64,000 nt of DNA from Hyphomonadaceae bacterium (GCA_019747815.1 JAIEQJ010000025.1:28648-92647); one strand, 5' to 3'; positions 29,301 to 38,025 are shown, counted from the first letter of the stretch. Notes: generated by a model from the letters alone, not told the origin. Numbers and translations: made by a program.

Positions 29301-29596
29301 GGGAGGAAAGCGGCGTCGCCGAGGTGCATTGCGCCTTCTCCAGCTCCGACACGTCTCCGCACCGGTTCGTGCAGGAAGCCATTTGGGCCGCCCGCGAGCA
29401 GGTGTGGGGGGCTGTCGAAGGCAACGGCATGGTGTTCGTATGCGGCGACGGGCGCTTCATGGCGCCCGCTGTACGCGAGACGCTGATCCGCATTCACATG
29501 GAAAAGCGCGGCACCTCGCTCGAGCAGTCCTCCGAATGGCTCGAGGGCATGATCGAGGGCGGCCGATACCATCAGGACGTGTTCGGCTTCAAATAG
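26360..29596 (+). CDS. Self-sufficient cytochrome P450/NADPH reductase fusion (CYP102 type)
   Basis: 1078 residues. Soluble fatty-acid monooxygenase of the P450-BM3 kind. P450 part: AGHETT in helix I (about 269-274), KETLRLWP (ExxR), heme loop FGNGQRACIG with Cys410 as ligand. A linker at about 460-490 leads to the FMN-binding flavodoxin domain (YGTSLGTCRD, about 500) and FAD/NADPH reductase (RFYSISSSP, LIGPGTGFAPLRGFL, CGDGRFMAP). All electron-transfer modules are on one chain, so no separate reductase is needed. ATG 26360 is used; GTG 26351 lies three codons earlier. Divergent from WS/DGAT and near a phasin, suggesting fatty-acid or storage-lipid related hydroxylation. Confidence 0.95.
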   Translation: MASDNPLHPIPSPPRKFMLGNMLSVRADAPIQDMMKLTRELGPIFWLDMMGKPMVVVSGFALVDELSDESRFEKSTRGVLRRLRPVAHGLFTADTQEPRWAKSHHILLPTFAQRAMQGYHDAMLDVAEQCMLKWQRLNADDEIDVTDDMTRVTLDTIGLCGFDYRFNSFYRDGNHPFVDAMLRSLETTMQTRGLPLEDLLHRKMQRQLREDSRYMHDMVEDLIRIRRAEGEDKTRKDLLNYMLAGVDKRTGQRLDDIQIRDETIIFLIAGHETTSGLLSFAIYALLNHPQVLANAYAEVDRVLGPDMAVKPTYAQVNQLKYITQILKETLRLWPTAPAFGIHALEDTLLGGRYPLKRNYHCLVLAPMLHRDPAAWGDQPEVFDPENFSREAEAARPVNAYKPFGNGQRACIGRQFAMQEAALVLGMILQRFKLIDHNRYQLRIKESLTIKPEGLKIQVRPRTDRTQIARSSKPIVVTAQPNGAAADVEPGIRGEGRLLTVLYGTSLGTCRDIAGQIADRAGANGFQVTNAALDDCANGLPEKGTLIVVTSTYNGGAPDSATRMETAIREKRIGEVERPELTYAVLGVGNTQWKTYQAFPKLVESTLRQTGAKTLLARGEADGNGDFDEAVERWMGALWKALGEDDTAAPVAAPRLRIAFSDAHATRASVLPESAYRLEVVGNDELVRDATGLWDFSTEAPRSSTRHMTIRLPKDVSYRAGDHLAVFARNRPEAVDSIIERLGLQADQVVVLEGQGSRMRHLPIGKPVTVRQLLTDFVELQDPATRADVRALIGHTRCPVTTKELTKLAADDEEAKQAFTRDVTDKRISVYDLLMRYPAIELTLEGLLEMTSAIRPRFYSISSSPLALPDAINLTVGTVAAPAWSGSGFYQGVASSHLRSVKAGEEILGFVRRPNPPFAPPEDPETPLILIGPGTGFAPLRGFLQERAAQRAKGIETSTALLFYGCRHPEHDWFYRDEMREWEESGVAEVHCAFSSSDTSPHRFVQEAIWAAREQVWGAVEGNGMVFVCGDGRFMAPAVRETLIRIHMEKRGTSLEQSSEWLEGMIEGGRYHQDVFGFK

Positions 29597-29608
29597 CGAA
29601 AAACAGAA

Positions 29609-29639
29609 AGGCGCCCCATCACGAGGTGATGGAGCGCCT
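29609..29639 (-). terminator. Hairpin terminator between convergent P450 and phasin genes
   Basis: A 14-pair stem with one mismatch and a 3-base loop. On the minus strand the stem is followed by CTTTCTGTTTTTCG, a U-rich run, so it reads best as the phasin terminator; on the plus strand the U-run is missing. Confidence 0.7.
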
Positions 29640-29680
29640 GCGCCCCGCGGCTGTCCCGCTGCCAATGTGGCGTGGCTAGA

Positions 29681-30166
29681 TTAGACGGACGCTTGCGCCG
29701 AAGTCTTCTCGCCGATCCTGCGAAGTGTTTCGCCGAACGGCGACCAAGCGGCCACCGTCTTGGCCTGTGCGATGGCGTTGAGCTCGTTCACGGATGCAAA
29801 CATCGCCTGGCTGCGCCGTGTCATGAACGCGACGTTGAGATCGACAAGGTCCTTCAGGCTCTTGGCCTTGAGTGTCTGGCGGCTGAACTCGATGGTATCG
29901 GTCAGCGCGTCCTTGCCGTAGCGGCCGAGCGCGCCGTTGAACTCGGCGATGCCATTGAAAGAGGTGCGGCCGGCATGCCCGAGGGTCTCCACGACCTGGC
30001 TGCCGAACTCCCGCGCATCGTCCCATTTCGTTTGCGCGTCGGCCAGTGTCGCCTCCGCCCGCTCGACGGCCTCGAGCGCCGTGGCTTCCGATTTCGAGGC
30101 GGTCTCCTGCACAAAGGTGCTGGCATTCCTGATGGCGGCCTTGAGGCCGGTGTCCTGGACTTGCAT
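29681..30166 (-). CDS. Phasin family protein
   Basis: 161 residues; ATG 30166 follows GGAGAG. All-helical protein with the phasin pattern (TLKAKSLKDLVDLNVAFM, NELNAIAQAKTVAAWSPF) and no cysteine. Phasins coat polyhydroxyalkanoate granules and control their size. Three TGC/GCA sites sit upstream of the gene, the motif bound by the PHA-responsive repressor PhaR, which supports the assignment. Confidence 0.9.
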   Translation of the reverse strand: MQVQDTGLKAAIRNASTFVQETASKSEATALEAVERAEATLADAQTKWDDAREFGSQVVETLGHAGRTSFNGIAEFNGALGRYGKDALTDTIEFSRQTLKAKSLKDLVDLNVAFMTRRSQAMFASVNELNAIAQAKTVAAWSPFGETLRRIGEKTSAQASV

Positions 30167-30214
30167 GGGGTCTCTCCTGCCATTGACCATTACGTCAATA
30201 TAGAGGGAGAATTG

Positions 30215-30245
30215 TGCATTGCAATATATTTGCTATTGCATCGCA
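30215..30245. promoter_or_regulatory. Cluster of TGC-N3/4-GCA sites (PhaR-like operator)
   Basis: TGCATTGCA at 30215-30223, TGCTATTGCA at 30231-30240 and TGCATCGCA at 30237-30245, 50-80 bases upstream of the phasin start. TGC-N3-GCA pairs are the recognition pattern described for PhaR/AniA repressors of PHA granule genes. No PhaR gene is in the window. Confidence 0.5.
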
Positions 30246-30313
30246 GCATGCCGCCCTGCGACATCTCGTCGTCAAACGGTAATTCATTGATTTTACGACA
30301 AATTAAAACGCAT

Positions 30314-31195
30314 TCAGGGGCGTTTCAGAAATTCGCGAATATGGCCCGCAACCAGCTTTGGCTGCTCGTGGATCACCCAATGCGTGCCGTCGGCAATGCG
30401 CCGGACAGTCAGATCCGGCACGTAGTCCTCCAGCCCATCCAGGTTTTCCTTCACCAACGCCGCGTCCCGCTCGCCCCAGATCACCAGGGTCGGCACATCG
30501 ACCCTCGTGGGGCCGATACCGGGCTCGAAGCTGCGTGCCTTGGCATCTGCCCCGGTGGGCGGACCAATGCCCGCGGCACGATACCAATTGAGACTGCCCG
30601 TCAGGGCGCCCGGCTGCGACCAGGCCGCAAGATAAGCCCGCCGATCCTCCTCATTGAAGTGCCCCTTTTTCAGTCCGCGTGTCAGCACGGCATCGACAAG
30701 GAATGCATGGCCATTGGCCGACAGGGCGGCTTCGGCCTTCGGCGATCTGAACAGCAGCATGTACTGGCTGGCCGCCTGTTGCGCGGGATTGCGCGCAAGC
30801 TCACGCTCGAACAGCGCCGGATGCGGCGCGTTGATGATCACCAGCTTCTCAAGGCACTCCGGATGATGGATGGCAAGGGACCAGGCAACGCCGCCGCCCC
30901 AGTCGTGTGCGACCAGAATGAACGTCTCGTGCCCCAATGACTTGGCGAGCGCGCGCACATCATCGACCAGATGCGGCACGGCATAGTCGGCTACATTGCC
31001 GGGCTTGGAGGACAGATTGTAGCCGCGCATATCCGGCGCAACGGCCAGATGATCGCGACCGAACTCCGGCAGCAGGTCTTTCCAGGCATACCAGAACTCC
31101 GGAAAGCCGTGCACGAAGAGGATCAGCTTTCCCTGTCCCGCCCTCGCATAGTGCAGTCGTACCCCATTCACATCGGCGAATTCGTGTTTCAGCAT
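30314..31195 (-). CDS. Alpha/beta-hydrolase of the epoxide hydrolase/dehalogenase type
   Basis: 293 residues. HGFPEFWYAW supplies the oxyanion hole and HDWGGG carries an Asp nucleophile (in place of Ser), as in epoxide hydrolases and haloalkane/fluoroacetate dehalogenases. A C-terminal DGTHWVIHEQP gives the catalytic His, and WGERDAAL an acidic residue. Cytoplasmic, no signal peptide. It lies 30 bases after a second alpha/beta hydrolase on the same strand, so probably one operon. Substrate unknown; epoxide hydrolysis is more likely than dehalogenation because no halide-stabilising Trp pair was confirmed. Confidence 0.85.
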   Translation of the reverse strand: MLKHEFADVNGVRLHYARAGQGKLILFVHGFPEFWYAWKDLLPEFGRDHLAVAPDMRGYNLSSKPGNVADYAVPHLVDDVRALAKSLGHETFILVAHDWGGGVAWSLAIHHPECLEKLVIINAPHPALFERELARNPAQQAASQYMLLFRSPKAEAALSANGHAFLVDAVLTRGLKKGHFNEEDRRAYLAAWSQPGALTGSLNWYRAAGIGPPTGADAKARSFEPGIGPTRVDVPTLVIWGERDAALVKENLDGLEDYVPDLTVRRIADGTHWVIHEQPKLVAGHIREFLKRP

Positions 31196-31225
31196 GTGTT
31201 GCCCCGTTGCGCAGCACCTACAAGA

Positions 31226-32116
31226 TCAGCGCGCATGTGCCGCAATGGCATCGATGAGTTGCGGCCACATCGAGATCGGCAGCGCATGCCCCATGCCCTT
31301 GATGGTCAGCAGGCGCGCGCCTGGAATCGCCTTGGCCGTCGCAATTCCGCCCGCATGACGCACCAGGGGATCGGCATCGCCATGAATGACAAGCGTCGGC
31401 ACGCGTACGCCACCAAGCGCAGTGGTGCGGTCACCCGATGCAAGAATTGCGGCGAGCTGGCGAGCGACGCCCGGTGGGTTGAGGCCGCGATCCCAGGCGC
31501 GTGCGGCACGCTCGAGGTCCTTGGCCTCGTCCAGCGGGAAGCCCGGCCCGCGCAACACGGCCCAGGTGCGCTTGTAGCTCTCAAAATAGCTCTCCCGATC
31601 CGTCGGCGGCGGCGCTAGCAGCACAGCCATCGCTTCGGGCGTTGCCTGCGGAAGACGAGGATCACCCGTCGATGACATGATGGAGGTTAGAGACAGGAGG
31701 CGGGCACCACGGTGGATGGCCATCTCCTGGCCGATCGCGCCGCCCATCGATGCGCCGACCACATGCGCGCGCTCGATGCCGAGCGCATCGAGCAGACCGA
31801 TGGCGTCGGCTGCCATGTCACGCAAGGCATAGGGAGCAGCGACCGGCTTGCCTGCCAGGGCTTGGCCCAGCAGAGCCATCAGGTCCGGAGTGTTGTACTG
31901 GGGAAATCTTGTCGACAGGCCGATATCGCGATTGTCGAAGCGGATGACAAAGTATCCGCGTGCGGCGAGGCGCTCGCAAAACTCCTCCTCCCAGGCGATC
32001 ATCTGCGCCGCCAAGCCCATGATGAGCAGCAGCGCCGGCTCCGCACGGTTGCCGAAGGTATCGTAACAGAGCTCAATGCCGTTGGCTGGTGCCAGCTTCG
32101 AGGCGTTCTTCTGCAT
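31226..32116 (-). CDS. Alpha/beta-hydrolase (esterase-like)
   Basis: 296 residues; ATG 32116 with GGGAG upstream. GASMGG (GxSxG) nucleophile, acid in VIHGDADPLV and catalytic His in KGMGHALP. The frame resembles TesE/esterase or carboxyl-ester hydrolases annotated simply as alpha/beta hydrolases. Upstream partner of the epoxide-hydrolase-like gene; both could act on products of the nearby P450, but this is only proximity. Confidence 0.85.
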   Translation of the reverse strand: MQKNASKLAPANGIELCYDTFGNRAEPALLLIMGLAAQMIAWEEEFCERLAARGYFVIRFDNRDIGLSTRFPQYNTPDLMALLGQALAGKPVAAPYALRDMAADAIGLLDALGIERAHVVGASMGGAIGQEMAIHRGARLLSLTSIMSSTGDPRLPQATPEAMAVLLAPPPTDRESYFESYKRTWAVLRGPGFPLDEAKDLERAARAWDRGLNPPGVARQLAAILASGDRTTALGGVRVPTLVIHGDADPLVRHAGGIATAKAIPGARLLTIKGMGHALPISMWPQLIDAIAAHAR

Positions 32117-32367
32117 CCCTCCGTTCTCCCTTGTCCGGTTTCTCTTGTTGTCATCACTATTGCAGGATCCGGATCAACAATTCGGCGGCGCGCACCCATG
32201 TAAGCTCTGAGCGGCGCATCGCGGCGGCGCCAGTCGACAATCAACCCCTTGCGGCAAGTTCCCGCATTTTGTTTCGGTCTTGCAGACGCCGCGCCAAAAC
32301 GGGCCCTCCCCCCAATCTTTCGCGGACCACACGCGAAGCTCACTGAAGCAGCGCTTAGGCGTGGTCC

Positions 32368-32769
32368 CTATCGAAGCTCCGTGCTGGTGAAGCGACCCAC
32401 CGATACGGGATCGCTCGCCGGAAACGTCGCCTTGAGACTTTCATCGAGAAGATCATCGATATGCCGCTTCGTGTCCTGTTGCGTCTTCGATAGCGACAAA
32501 CGCGCCAGCATGCCAAGCAGGGCCTCGGCCTCAGCTATCTCGTCGGGATCGTCACCATCGAGTCGACCTGCAGCTCTTTCTCTCTGCAGCCATGCGAGCT
32601 TGTCGGAGGCCGTGCCCTGCATATGCGACATCAGCAGCTCTGACACCCTTGGATACGGCCGGCCATCGAAAGCTGTGGACTTGCGGCGGTGCCTTTCCCT
32701 TCGCAGGGAAGCTTTGAACATGGGCCAATCCCTGAGCTTTGGCTGTGTGGGATTGTTCGGATCAGACAT
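32368..32769 (-). CDS. Hypothetical protein, 133 residues
   Basis: ATG 32769 follows GGAGG. Basic N-terminal region (ASLRRERHRRKST), acidic middle, and a C-terminal DESLKATFPASDPVSV. The short FPASDP signature occurs at the end of many small uncharacterised alphaproteobacterial proteins. No signal peptide or membrane helix. Function unknown. Confidence 0.6.
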   Translation of the reverse strand: MSDPNNPTQPKLRDWPMFKASLRRERHRRKSTAFDGRPYPRVSELLMSHMQGTASDKLAWLQRERAAGRLDGDDPDEIAEAEALLGMLARLSLSKTQQDTKRHIDDLLDESLKATFPASDPVSVGRFTSTELR

Positions 32770-33162
32770 GACGCCACTCCTCCACGTCCTACGTCCCGTC
32801 ACCGACGCTGCCGCGAAAGGCTCCTCACACAACAGTCTATCCTACAGATCTCCATCACACACTCACGCCGATCTCCTCGCAACGGCAAATCCGCCCCACG
32901 GCGCCCGATCGAATTCCCAGATCGACCAATAATTATTTGATTTAGTTACAAAATATTGCGCCTGATGAGGGCGGCCGGCGCTGTTAGCCCAGCCGCCACG
33001 TCACACCTGAATGCGGATCATTTGTGGGCGCCCGAGGGACAGCGCCCTCCTGGCAAGGGCCGGCGTGAAGAAGGTCAGTGCCGGATATGATACGCACCAC
33101 CTGTCAGAGCTGGCCGAAGCGGTGAGCACACCGTTCGCGCAGATGACCCGCCCGGCAAGTTC
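32770..33162. other. 393-base gap before the copper island
   Basis: It contains an AT-rich stretch (about 32925-32960, including AATAATTATTTGATTTAG), probably the promoter of the minus-strand hypothetical gene, followed by GC-rich sequence to the end of the multicopper oxidase gene. No gene, clear hairpin terminator or repeat was found. Confidence 0.35.
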
Positions 33163-35031
33163 CTACTCGCTGACCTCGATCACCATGGTCAGCCCACCCG
33201 CGCCATCGCGCTCGACGTTGTTGTTGGTCGTGTGGTGGGGGATATGGCAATGGACCAGCCACTTGCCCGGGCGCCGCGCCGTCCAGATGACGTCGAACCG
33301 CTGACCGGGCCCGACATTGACCGTGTCGGCCAGATATCGTGCCGTCGGAGGCAACGTCTCGCCGTCGATGGCAACCACCTGAAACGGGCCGCCATGAACA
33401 TGCATGGGATGGACGAAGTTGTTGTTGGTGCCGATAAACCGTAGTTTCACCGTCTGGCCGACGCGCATGCGGATCTTCTCCGTTGCCGGCCAAGCCTTCC
33501 CGTTGATGGTGAAATAATTGGGGAGGCCGCCCTCCATGAGCATGGCAGGATAGGTCAGCCATTCCCGCTTGAGCCACTCCTGCAACTGTATCACATGCTC
33601 GATGTCAGCGGCGACTTCCTGCTCCGGGTTCTTTGGGCGAATGATGAGCGCGCCGTAGAGCCCGAAAGCCTGCTGCCGGTCGGAATGATCGTGCGTGTGA
33701 TAGAAATATGTACCGTGCTGACCGACTTCGAACTCGTAGGTATAGGTGCCGCCGGTCGGCACCGGTGGTTGGGTGACCTTGGCGGGGCCATCCATTTCGT
33801 TGGGCAGAATGAGACCGTGCCAGTGCACGGTGGAGGATTCCGGCAAAAGATTGCGGAAATTGATCCGTACTCGGTCGCCTTCCGTCACCTCCAACCGGGG
33901 ACCGGGCACTTGCCCGTTGTATGCATAGGCTTCGACTGCGACATCGGGCAGGATATGCCAGCGGATCACTGACGCCGTCAGGTCGAAAACTTTGACGCCA
34001 CCTTCAATGCGCGGCTGAAGGGGTTGGTCGCCCCGCGCGTCCGCGGCGGCAACCTTCGTGACAAGCCGCGGATGGATGGCGCTCATGTCACGCATCGCCG
34101 CGGCCGGCGTGTCGAAGTCCATGATCATGCCCCTCGGCATGATGGCCCCGCCAACATCACGGGCGCTCAGCCCGAGATTGACGTAGAACGAAGGCACGAT
34201 CAGCCCGGCAAGCAGCATGAGGGTCGTGAACCCTGTGACCGCGGCGAGTTGTGGCACGGTGACGTCACTGGCCATCTCGTGCCCCCGCTTCTCCCCGTGC
34301 GCGCGATGCCCGGCAGCGCCATGCCTGCCTTCGTGCCCGGCCTGTTGCGCGTGCCCGGCTGGCTCAGGGCGTTCCGTCATCAGGCCGTGCTTGAGGCCGC
34401 GCTGCACCATCCAGACGTTGGCCGGATAGGCAATGATGAAGCCGACAATGACGCCCAATGACATGACCCCCCAAAAGATGAGCTCGGTGGGAACCATGGC
34501 GCGCATGTCGCGCCCCATCATCAGGAAGCTCATCACTGGTGCCATGCCGGCCATCATGGCGTTCATGCTGATGAACTCAGGCAGAAAGCTCTTGCGCACG
34601 TTCTCCCAATAGGTGCCACCCGTCATGCGCATCATGAATAGAGACTGGAAGATGAAGAGGCCGAAGGCAAATCCGGCGATGTACTCGACGATGAGGTCGA
34701 GCCACATCGGCAAGCCGAGCGCAGCCGTGATGGCAGCGGCCAAAATGATGCCGGTTGCATCACCGGCGACGCAATGGATTGTGCTGCCGACACCCTGCTT
34801 CCAGAGCGGAGCCACAAACTGCTCGTGGGTGCCCGGACGAGGCTCTTTGTCGGCCAACACGTAGAGCAGAAGTCCGATCGGCCCCGTATAGAGGGTGACG
34901 AGGATGAAGCCCCACTTCATCACCACCGGTTCGGGATTGTTGGTGAATTGATCCCAGGCCACATACGCGGTCGATAGTCCCGCGACAACGAACCAGGCCA
35001 CCAAAAAATAATCGATCGGCTGAATGATCAC
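33163..35031 (-). CDS. DUF4396 membrane domain fused to a multicopper oxidase
   Basis: 622 residues from GTG 35031. The N-terminal ~215 residues contain several membrane helices of the DUF4396 type (FWGVMSLGVIVGFIIAYPANVW at their end, shown in part). A His-rich linker follows (about 220-250), then one more membrane helix and a two-domain cupredoxin oxidase: WHGLILPNEMDG, FYHTHDH, HPMHVHG and HCHIPHH. The last T1-copper motif lacks the axial Met, with Asn in that position. It probably oxidises or sequesters Cu(I) at the outer face of the inner membrane. It lies 42 bases behind csoR and likely shares its copper-induced transcript. Confidence 0.88.
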   Translation of the reverse strand: MIIQPIDYFLVAWFVVAGLSTAYVAWDQFTNNPEPVVMKWGFILVTLYTGPIGLLLYVLADKEPRPGTHEQFVAPLWKQGVGSTIHCVAGDATGIILAAAITAALGLPMWLDLIVEYIAGFAFGLFIFQSLFMMRMTGGTYWENVRKSFLPEFISMNAMMAGMAPVMSFLMMGRDMRAMVPTELIFWGVMSLGVIVGFIIAYPANVWMVQRGLKHGLMTERPEPAGHAQQAGHEGRHGAAGHRAHGEKRGHEMASDVTVPQLAAVTGFTTLMLLAGLIVPSFYVNLGLSARDVGGAIMPRGMIMDFDTPAAAMRDMSAIHPRLVTKVAAADARGDQPLQPRIEGGVKVFDLTASVIRWHILPDVAVEAYAYNGQVPGPRLEVTEGDRVRINFRNLLPESSTVHWHGLILPNEMDGPAKVTQPPVPTGGTYTYEFEVGQHGTYFYHTHDHSDRQQAFGLYGALIIRPKNPEQEVAADIEHVIQLQEWLKREWLTYPAMLMEGGLPNYFTINGKAWPATEKIRMRVGQTVKLRFIGTNNNFVHPMHVHGGPFQVVAIDGETLPPTARYLADTVNVGPGQRFDVIWTARRPGKWLVHCHIPHHTTNNNVERDGAGGLTMVIEVSE

Positions 35032-35073
35032 AGGGCGGGGACCTCTCGCGCCACGTCGGAGGCTTGTTCGGAG

Positions 35074-35349
35074 CTATCGACTGGCACGCGCTAGGACGTC
35101 GAACAGTTCGGCAACCTTCTCCCGCTGCTGCTCCGTGTCGCCGCTGGTGATGGCATGCTCGACACAATGGGCGACATGCTCACGAAGCACCTCCTCCTCG
35201 ACACGACGCAACGCCGCTCGCACCGCCGAGATCTGCGTCACGATGTCAATGCAGTAACGATTGGTGTCGACCATGCGCGACAGCCCTCGAATTTGGCCTT
35301 CGATGCGGCTGAGGCGCCTGAGCGTGGAGGTCTTTGTAGCTTCGTCCAT
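35074..35349 (-). CDS. csoR: CsoR/RcnR-family metal-responsive repressor
   Basis: 91 residues, all-helical DUF156 fold. Copper ligands of the CsoR type are present: Cys in NRYCIDI and the His/Cys pair in REHVAHCVEH. It should repress in the apo form and release DNA on binding Cu(I). ATG 35349 begins MDEATKTSTLRRL; no ribosome site precedes it, and the predicted minus-strand promoter places the transcript start within a few bases of the ATG, so the mRNA may be leaderless. Divergent from copA and first gene before the DUF4396-oxidase. Confidence 0.9.
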   Translation of the reverse strand: MDEATKTSTLRRLSRIEGQIRGLSRMVDTNRYCIDIVTQISAVRAALRRVEEEVLREHVAHCVEHAITSGDTEQQREKVAELFDVLARASR

Positions 35350-35351
35350 GC

Positions 35352-35406
35352 TTGACCAATACCCATAGGGGGTATATATGTCAAGCCCAGATACCCCCAT
35401 AGGGTA
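35352..35406. promoter_or_regulatory. Divergent csoR/copA promoters with paired CsoR-type operators
   Basis: Two near-palindromes: TACCCATAGGGGGTA (35360-35374) and TACCCCCATAGGGTA (35392-35406), the C-tract/G-tract form of CsoR operators, almost inverted copies of each other. Plus strand: TTGACC (35352) and TATATAT (about 35373-35379) flank operator 1. Minus strand: TTGACA (35385-35380) and TATTGG (35363-35358) at 17-base spacing also enclose it. A repressor bound to operator 1 would block both genes. Confidence 0.75.
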
Positions 35407-35424
35407 CTTAACAGGAGCTGACAC

Positions 35425-38025
35425 ATGCAGGGCGTTGAGGGCGAAGGCAGTAAAGGATCATGCTGCGCGAAGCACCAACACGGTGGCGGGAGCGCACCCG
35501 CACACAGGGTCAAAGATCCCGTGTGCGGCATGGATGTCGACCCGCACACGGCACGCCACAAGGCCGAACACGGCGGGCAGCCCTACTATTTCTGCGCAGA
35601 GGGCTGCAAAAAGAAGTTCATAGCCGATCCAGCGCGCTATCTGAGCGGCACAGCCGCACCGGGCACAGTTGAGGGCGAAGGCCATAAGGGATCGTGCTGC
35701 GCGAGCCACCAACACGACGGCGGGAGCGCACCCGCACACAGGGTCAAAGATCCTGTGTGCGGCATGGATGTCGACCCGCACACGGCACGCCACAAGGCCG
35801 AACACGGCGGGCGGCCCTACTACTTCTGCTCGGAGGGCTGCAAAAAGAAATTCACAGCCGATCCAGAACGCTATCTGAGCGGCAAGGCGGCCCCGGTGGA
35901 GGACGTTCCCCCGGGCACCACCTACACCTGCCCGATGCACCCGGAGATCCGTCAGATCGGCCCCGGGTCGTGCCCCATTTGCGGCATGGCACTGGAGCCG
36001 GAGATCGCGACGGCAGACACCGGGCCCAATCCCGAGTTGGTTGATTTCACGCGCCGCTTCTGGATAGGGCTCGTCCTGACTTTGCCGGTCACCGTTCTGG
36101 AGATGGGCTCGCATCTCTTCGGTTTCCACGGATGGATCAATCAATCGCTTTCCAACTGGCTGCAGCTTGTCCTGGCGACGCCGGTTGTGCTGTGGGCCGG
36201 CTTTCCGTTCTTTGAGCGGGGTTGGCGCTCGGTATTGAGCGGCAACCTGAACATGTTCACGCTGATCGCCATGGGCACCGGCGTTGCCTACGTGTTCAGC
36301 CTCGTCGCAACCTTGGCGCCCGGCTTGTTTCCACCGGCGTTCCGCAGCAGTGACGGAGCGGTCGGCGTCTACTTTGAAGCCGCAGCGGTCATCGTCGTGC
36401 TCGTCCTGCTCGGACAGATGCTCGAGCTGAGGGCCCGAGAGCAAACCTCGGGAGCCATCAAAGCACTTCTCGACCTCGCCCCCAAAATGGCACGGCGCGT
36501 CCGAGCCGATGGATCGGACGAGGAGGTAGCGCTCGAGCATGTGATGGTTGGTGACTCGCTCAGGGTGCGCCCGGGCGACAAGATCCCCGTCGACGGTGAG
36601 ACCCTTGAGGGCAGCTCGTCGGTCGACGAATCCATGGTGACCGGCGAATCGATGCCGGTGACGAAGAGCAAGGGCGCAAGAGTGCTGGCCGGCACGCTCA
36701 ACAAGACCGGCTCCTTCATCATGCGCGCTGACAAGGTCGGTCGCGACACGATGCTGTCGCAGATCGTGCAAATGGTGGCCCAGGCGCAGCGGTCGAAGGC
36801 ACCCATTCAGCGTCTCGCCGATCAGGTTTCGGGCTGGTTCGTACCGCTGGTCATCGTCATTTCGGTACTGGCGTTTGCCGCATGGTCGATCTGGGGCCCT
36901 GAGCCGCGTATGGCGTTCGGCCTCGTTGCAGCCCTCGGCGTCCTCATCATCGCCTGCCCGTGTGCGCTCGGCCTTGCCACGCCGATGTCGATCATGGTCG
37001 GTGTCGGCCGTGGCGCGCAGGCAGGAATTCTGATCAAGAACGCCGAGGCGTTGGAGCGGCTGGAGAAGGTAGACACCCTTGTCGTCGACAAGACAGGCAC
37101 CCTGACCGAGGGCAAACCGAAGGTCGTGACCATCGTCACCGCCCAGGGGCATGAGGAGAACGCTGTCCTGCGGCTCGCCGCAAGCGTGGAACGTGCAAGC
37201 GAGCATCCTCTGGCGCAGGCCGTTGTGGCGGCTGCCACGGAACGCGGATTGTCCCTGCTGCCCGTGTCGGAGTTCGACGCCCCCACCGGAAAGGGCGCCG
37301 TCGGCAAGGTCGACGGTAAGCAGGTCATCATCGGCAATGCGAAACTCCTGCGTGAGCAAGGCGCGAACCCCACGGTGCTCGAAGGCGAGGCGAGCAACCT
37401 TCAGAGGGAGGGTGCCACGGCCATCTACATCGCCATTGACGGTAGGGCAGCAGGCGTGATCGGCATCGCTGATCCGATCAAGAAGACAACGCCGGCCGCG
37501 CTCGCCGCGCTTCGCAGCGAGGGAATCCGCGTGGTGATGCTGACAGGCGACAACCGCAAGACGGCAGAGGCCGTCGCGCGGCGGCTTGGCATCGAGGAGA
37601 TAGAAGCGGAGGTGCTTCCCGATCAGAAGAGCAGGGTTGTAGAACAACTGCGCGCAAACGGGCGCGTCGTGGCAATGGCGGGGGATGGCGTCAACGATGC
37701 GCCCGCCCTGGCTGCGGCCGACGTCGGTATCGCCATGGGCACCGGCACCGACGTCGCCATCGAGAGCGCCGGCTTGACCCTGCTGTCAGGCGACTTGACG
37801 GGCATTGCGCAAGCGCGGCGCCTGTCGGAGGCCGTCATGAGCAATATCCGGCAGAACCTGTTCTTCGCATTCCTCTACAACGGAGCCGGCGTGCCGATTG
37901 CTGCGGGTGTTCTGTACCCGACATTTGGCATTCTGCTCTCACCGATCATCGCAGCCGCAGCAATGGCGCTGTCGTCGGTGAGCGTCGTCGGCAACGCACT
38001 GCGGTTGCGAAGCCAGAAGCTGTGA
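35425..38025 (+). CDS. copA: Copper-exporting P1B-type ATPase with two YHS domains
   Basis: 866 residues; ATG 35425 with AGGAG 7 bases ahead. Exports Cu(I) from cytoplasm to periplasm. Order: Cys-rich/His leader, YHS domain 1 (31-75), YHS domain 2 (109-153), a heavy-metal-binding segment with CPMHP and CPICGM (169-189), then the ATPase core: TGES actuator, CPC ion site (about 511-513), DKTGT phosphorylation Asp (about 555), GDGVNDAP hinge. The classical CxxC HMA domain is absent, replaced by the YHS pair. Transcription is probably CsoR-controlled through the operators just upstream. Confidence 0.95.
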   Translation: MQGVEGEGSKGSCCAKHQHGGGSAPAHRVKDPVCGMDVDPHTARHKAEHGGQPYYFCAEGCKKKFIADPARYLSGTAAPGTVEGEGHKGSCCASHQHDGGSAPAHRVKDPVCGMDVDPHTARHKAEHGGRPYYFCSEGCKKKFTADPERYLSGKAAPVEDVPPGTTYTCPMHPEIRQIGPGSCPICGMALEPEIATADTGPNPELVDFTRRFWIGLVLTLPVTVLEMGSHLFGFHGWINQSLSNWLQLVLATPVVLWAGFPFFERGWRSVLSGNLNMFTLIAMGTGVAYVFSLVATLAPGLFPPAFRSSDGAVGVYFEAAAVIVVLVLLGQMLELRAREQTSGAIKALLDLAPKMARRVRADGSDEEVALEHVMVGDSLRVRPGDKIPVDGETLEGSSSVDESMVTGESMPVTKSKGARVLAGTLNKTGSFIMRADKVGRDTMLSQIVQMVAQAQRSKAPIQRLADQVSGWFVPLVIVISVLAFAAWSIWGPEPRMAFGLVAALGVLIIACPCALGLATPMSIMVGVGRGAQAGILIKNAEALERLEKVDTLVVDKTGTLTEGKPKVVTIVTAQGHEENAVLRLAASVERASEHPLAQAVVAAATERGLSLLPVSEFDAPTGKGAVGKVDGKQVIIGNAKLLREQGANPTVLEGEASNLQREGATAIYIAIDGRAAGVIGIADPIKKTTPAALAALRSEGIRVVMLTGDNRKTAEAVARRLGIEEIEAEVLPDQKSRVVEQLRANGRVVAMAGDGVNDAPALAAADVGIAMGTGTDVAIESAGLTLLSGDLTGIAQARRLSEAVMSNIRQNLFFAFLYNGAGVPIAAGVLYPTFGILLSPIIAAAAMALSSVSVVGNALRLRSQKL
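35434..35901 (+). repeat. Tandem 234-base duplication encoding the two YHS domains
   Basis: Unit 1 is 35434-35667 and unit 2 is 35668-35901, exactly 78 codons each. Over the first ~215 positions I count about 17 differences by eye, with the last ~20 bases diverged. The repeat stays in frame and covers both the Cys/His-rich leader and the YHS domain. Confidence 0.9.

Noticed and set aside
35434..35901. Assembly artefact explanation for the copA duplication
   Set aside because: The two units differ at about 17 positions including several non-synonymous ones, so they are not a simple assembly copy.
35458..37647. 729-codon minus-strand frame opposite copA
   Set aside because: Shadow of copA; the plus-strand protein has all P-type ATPase motifs.
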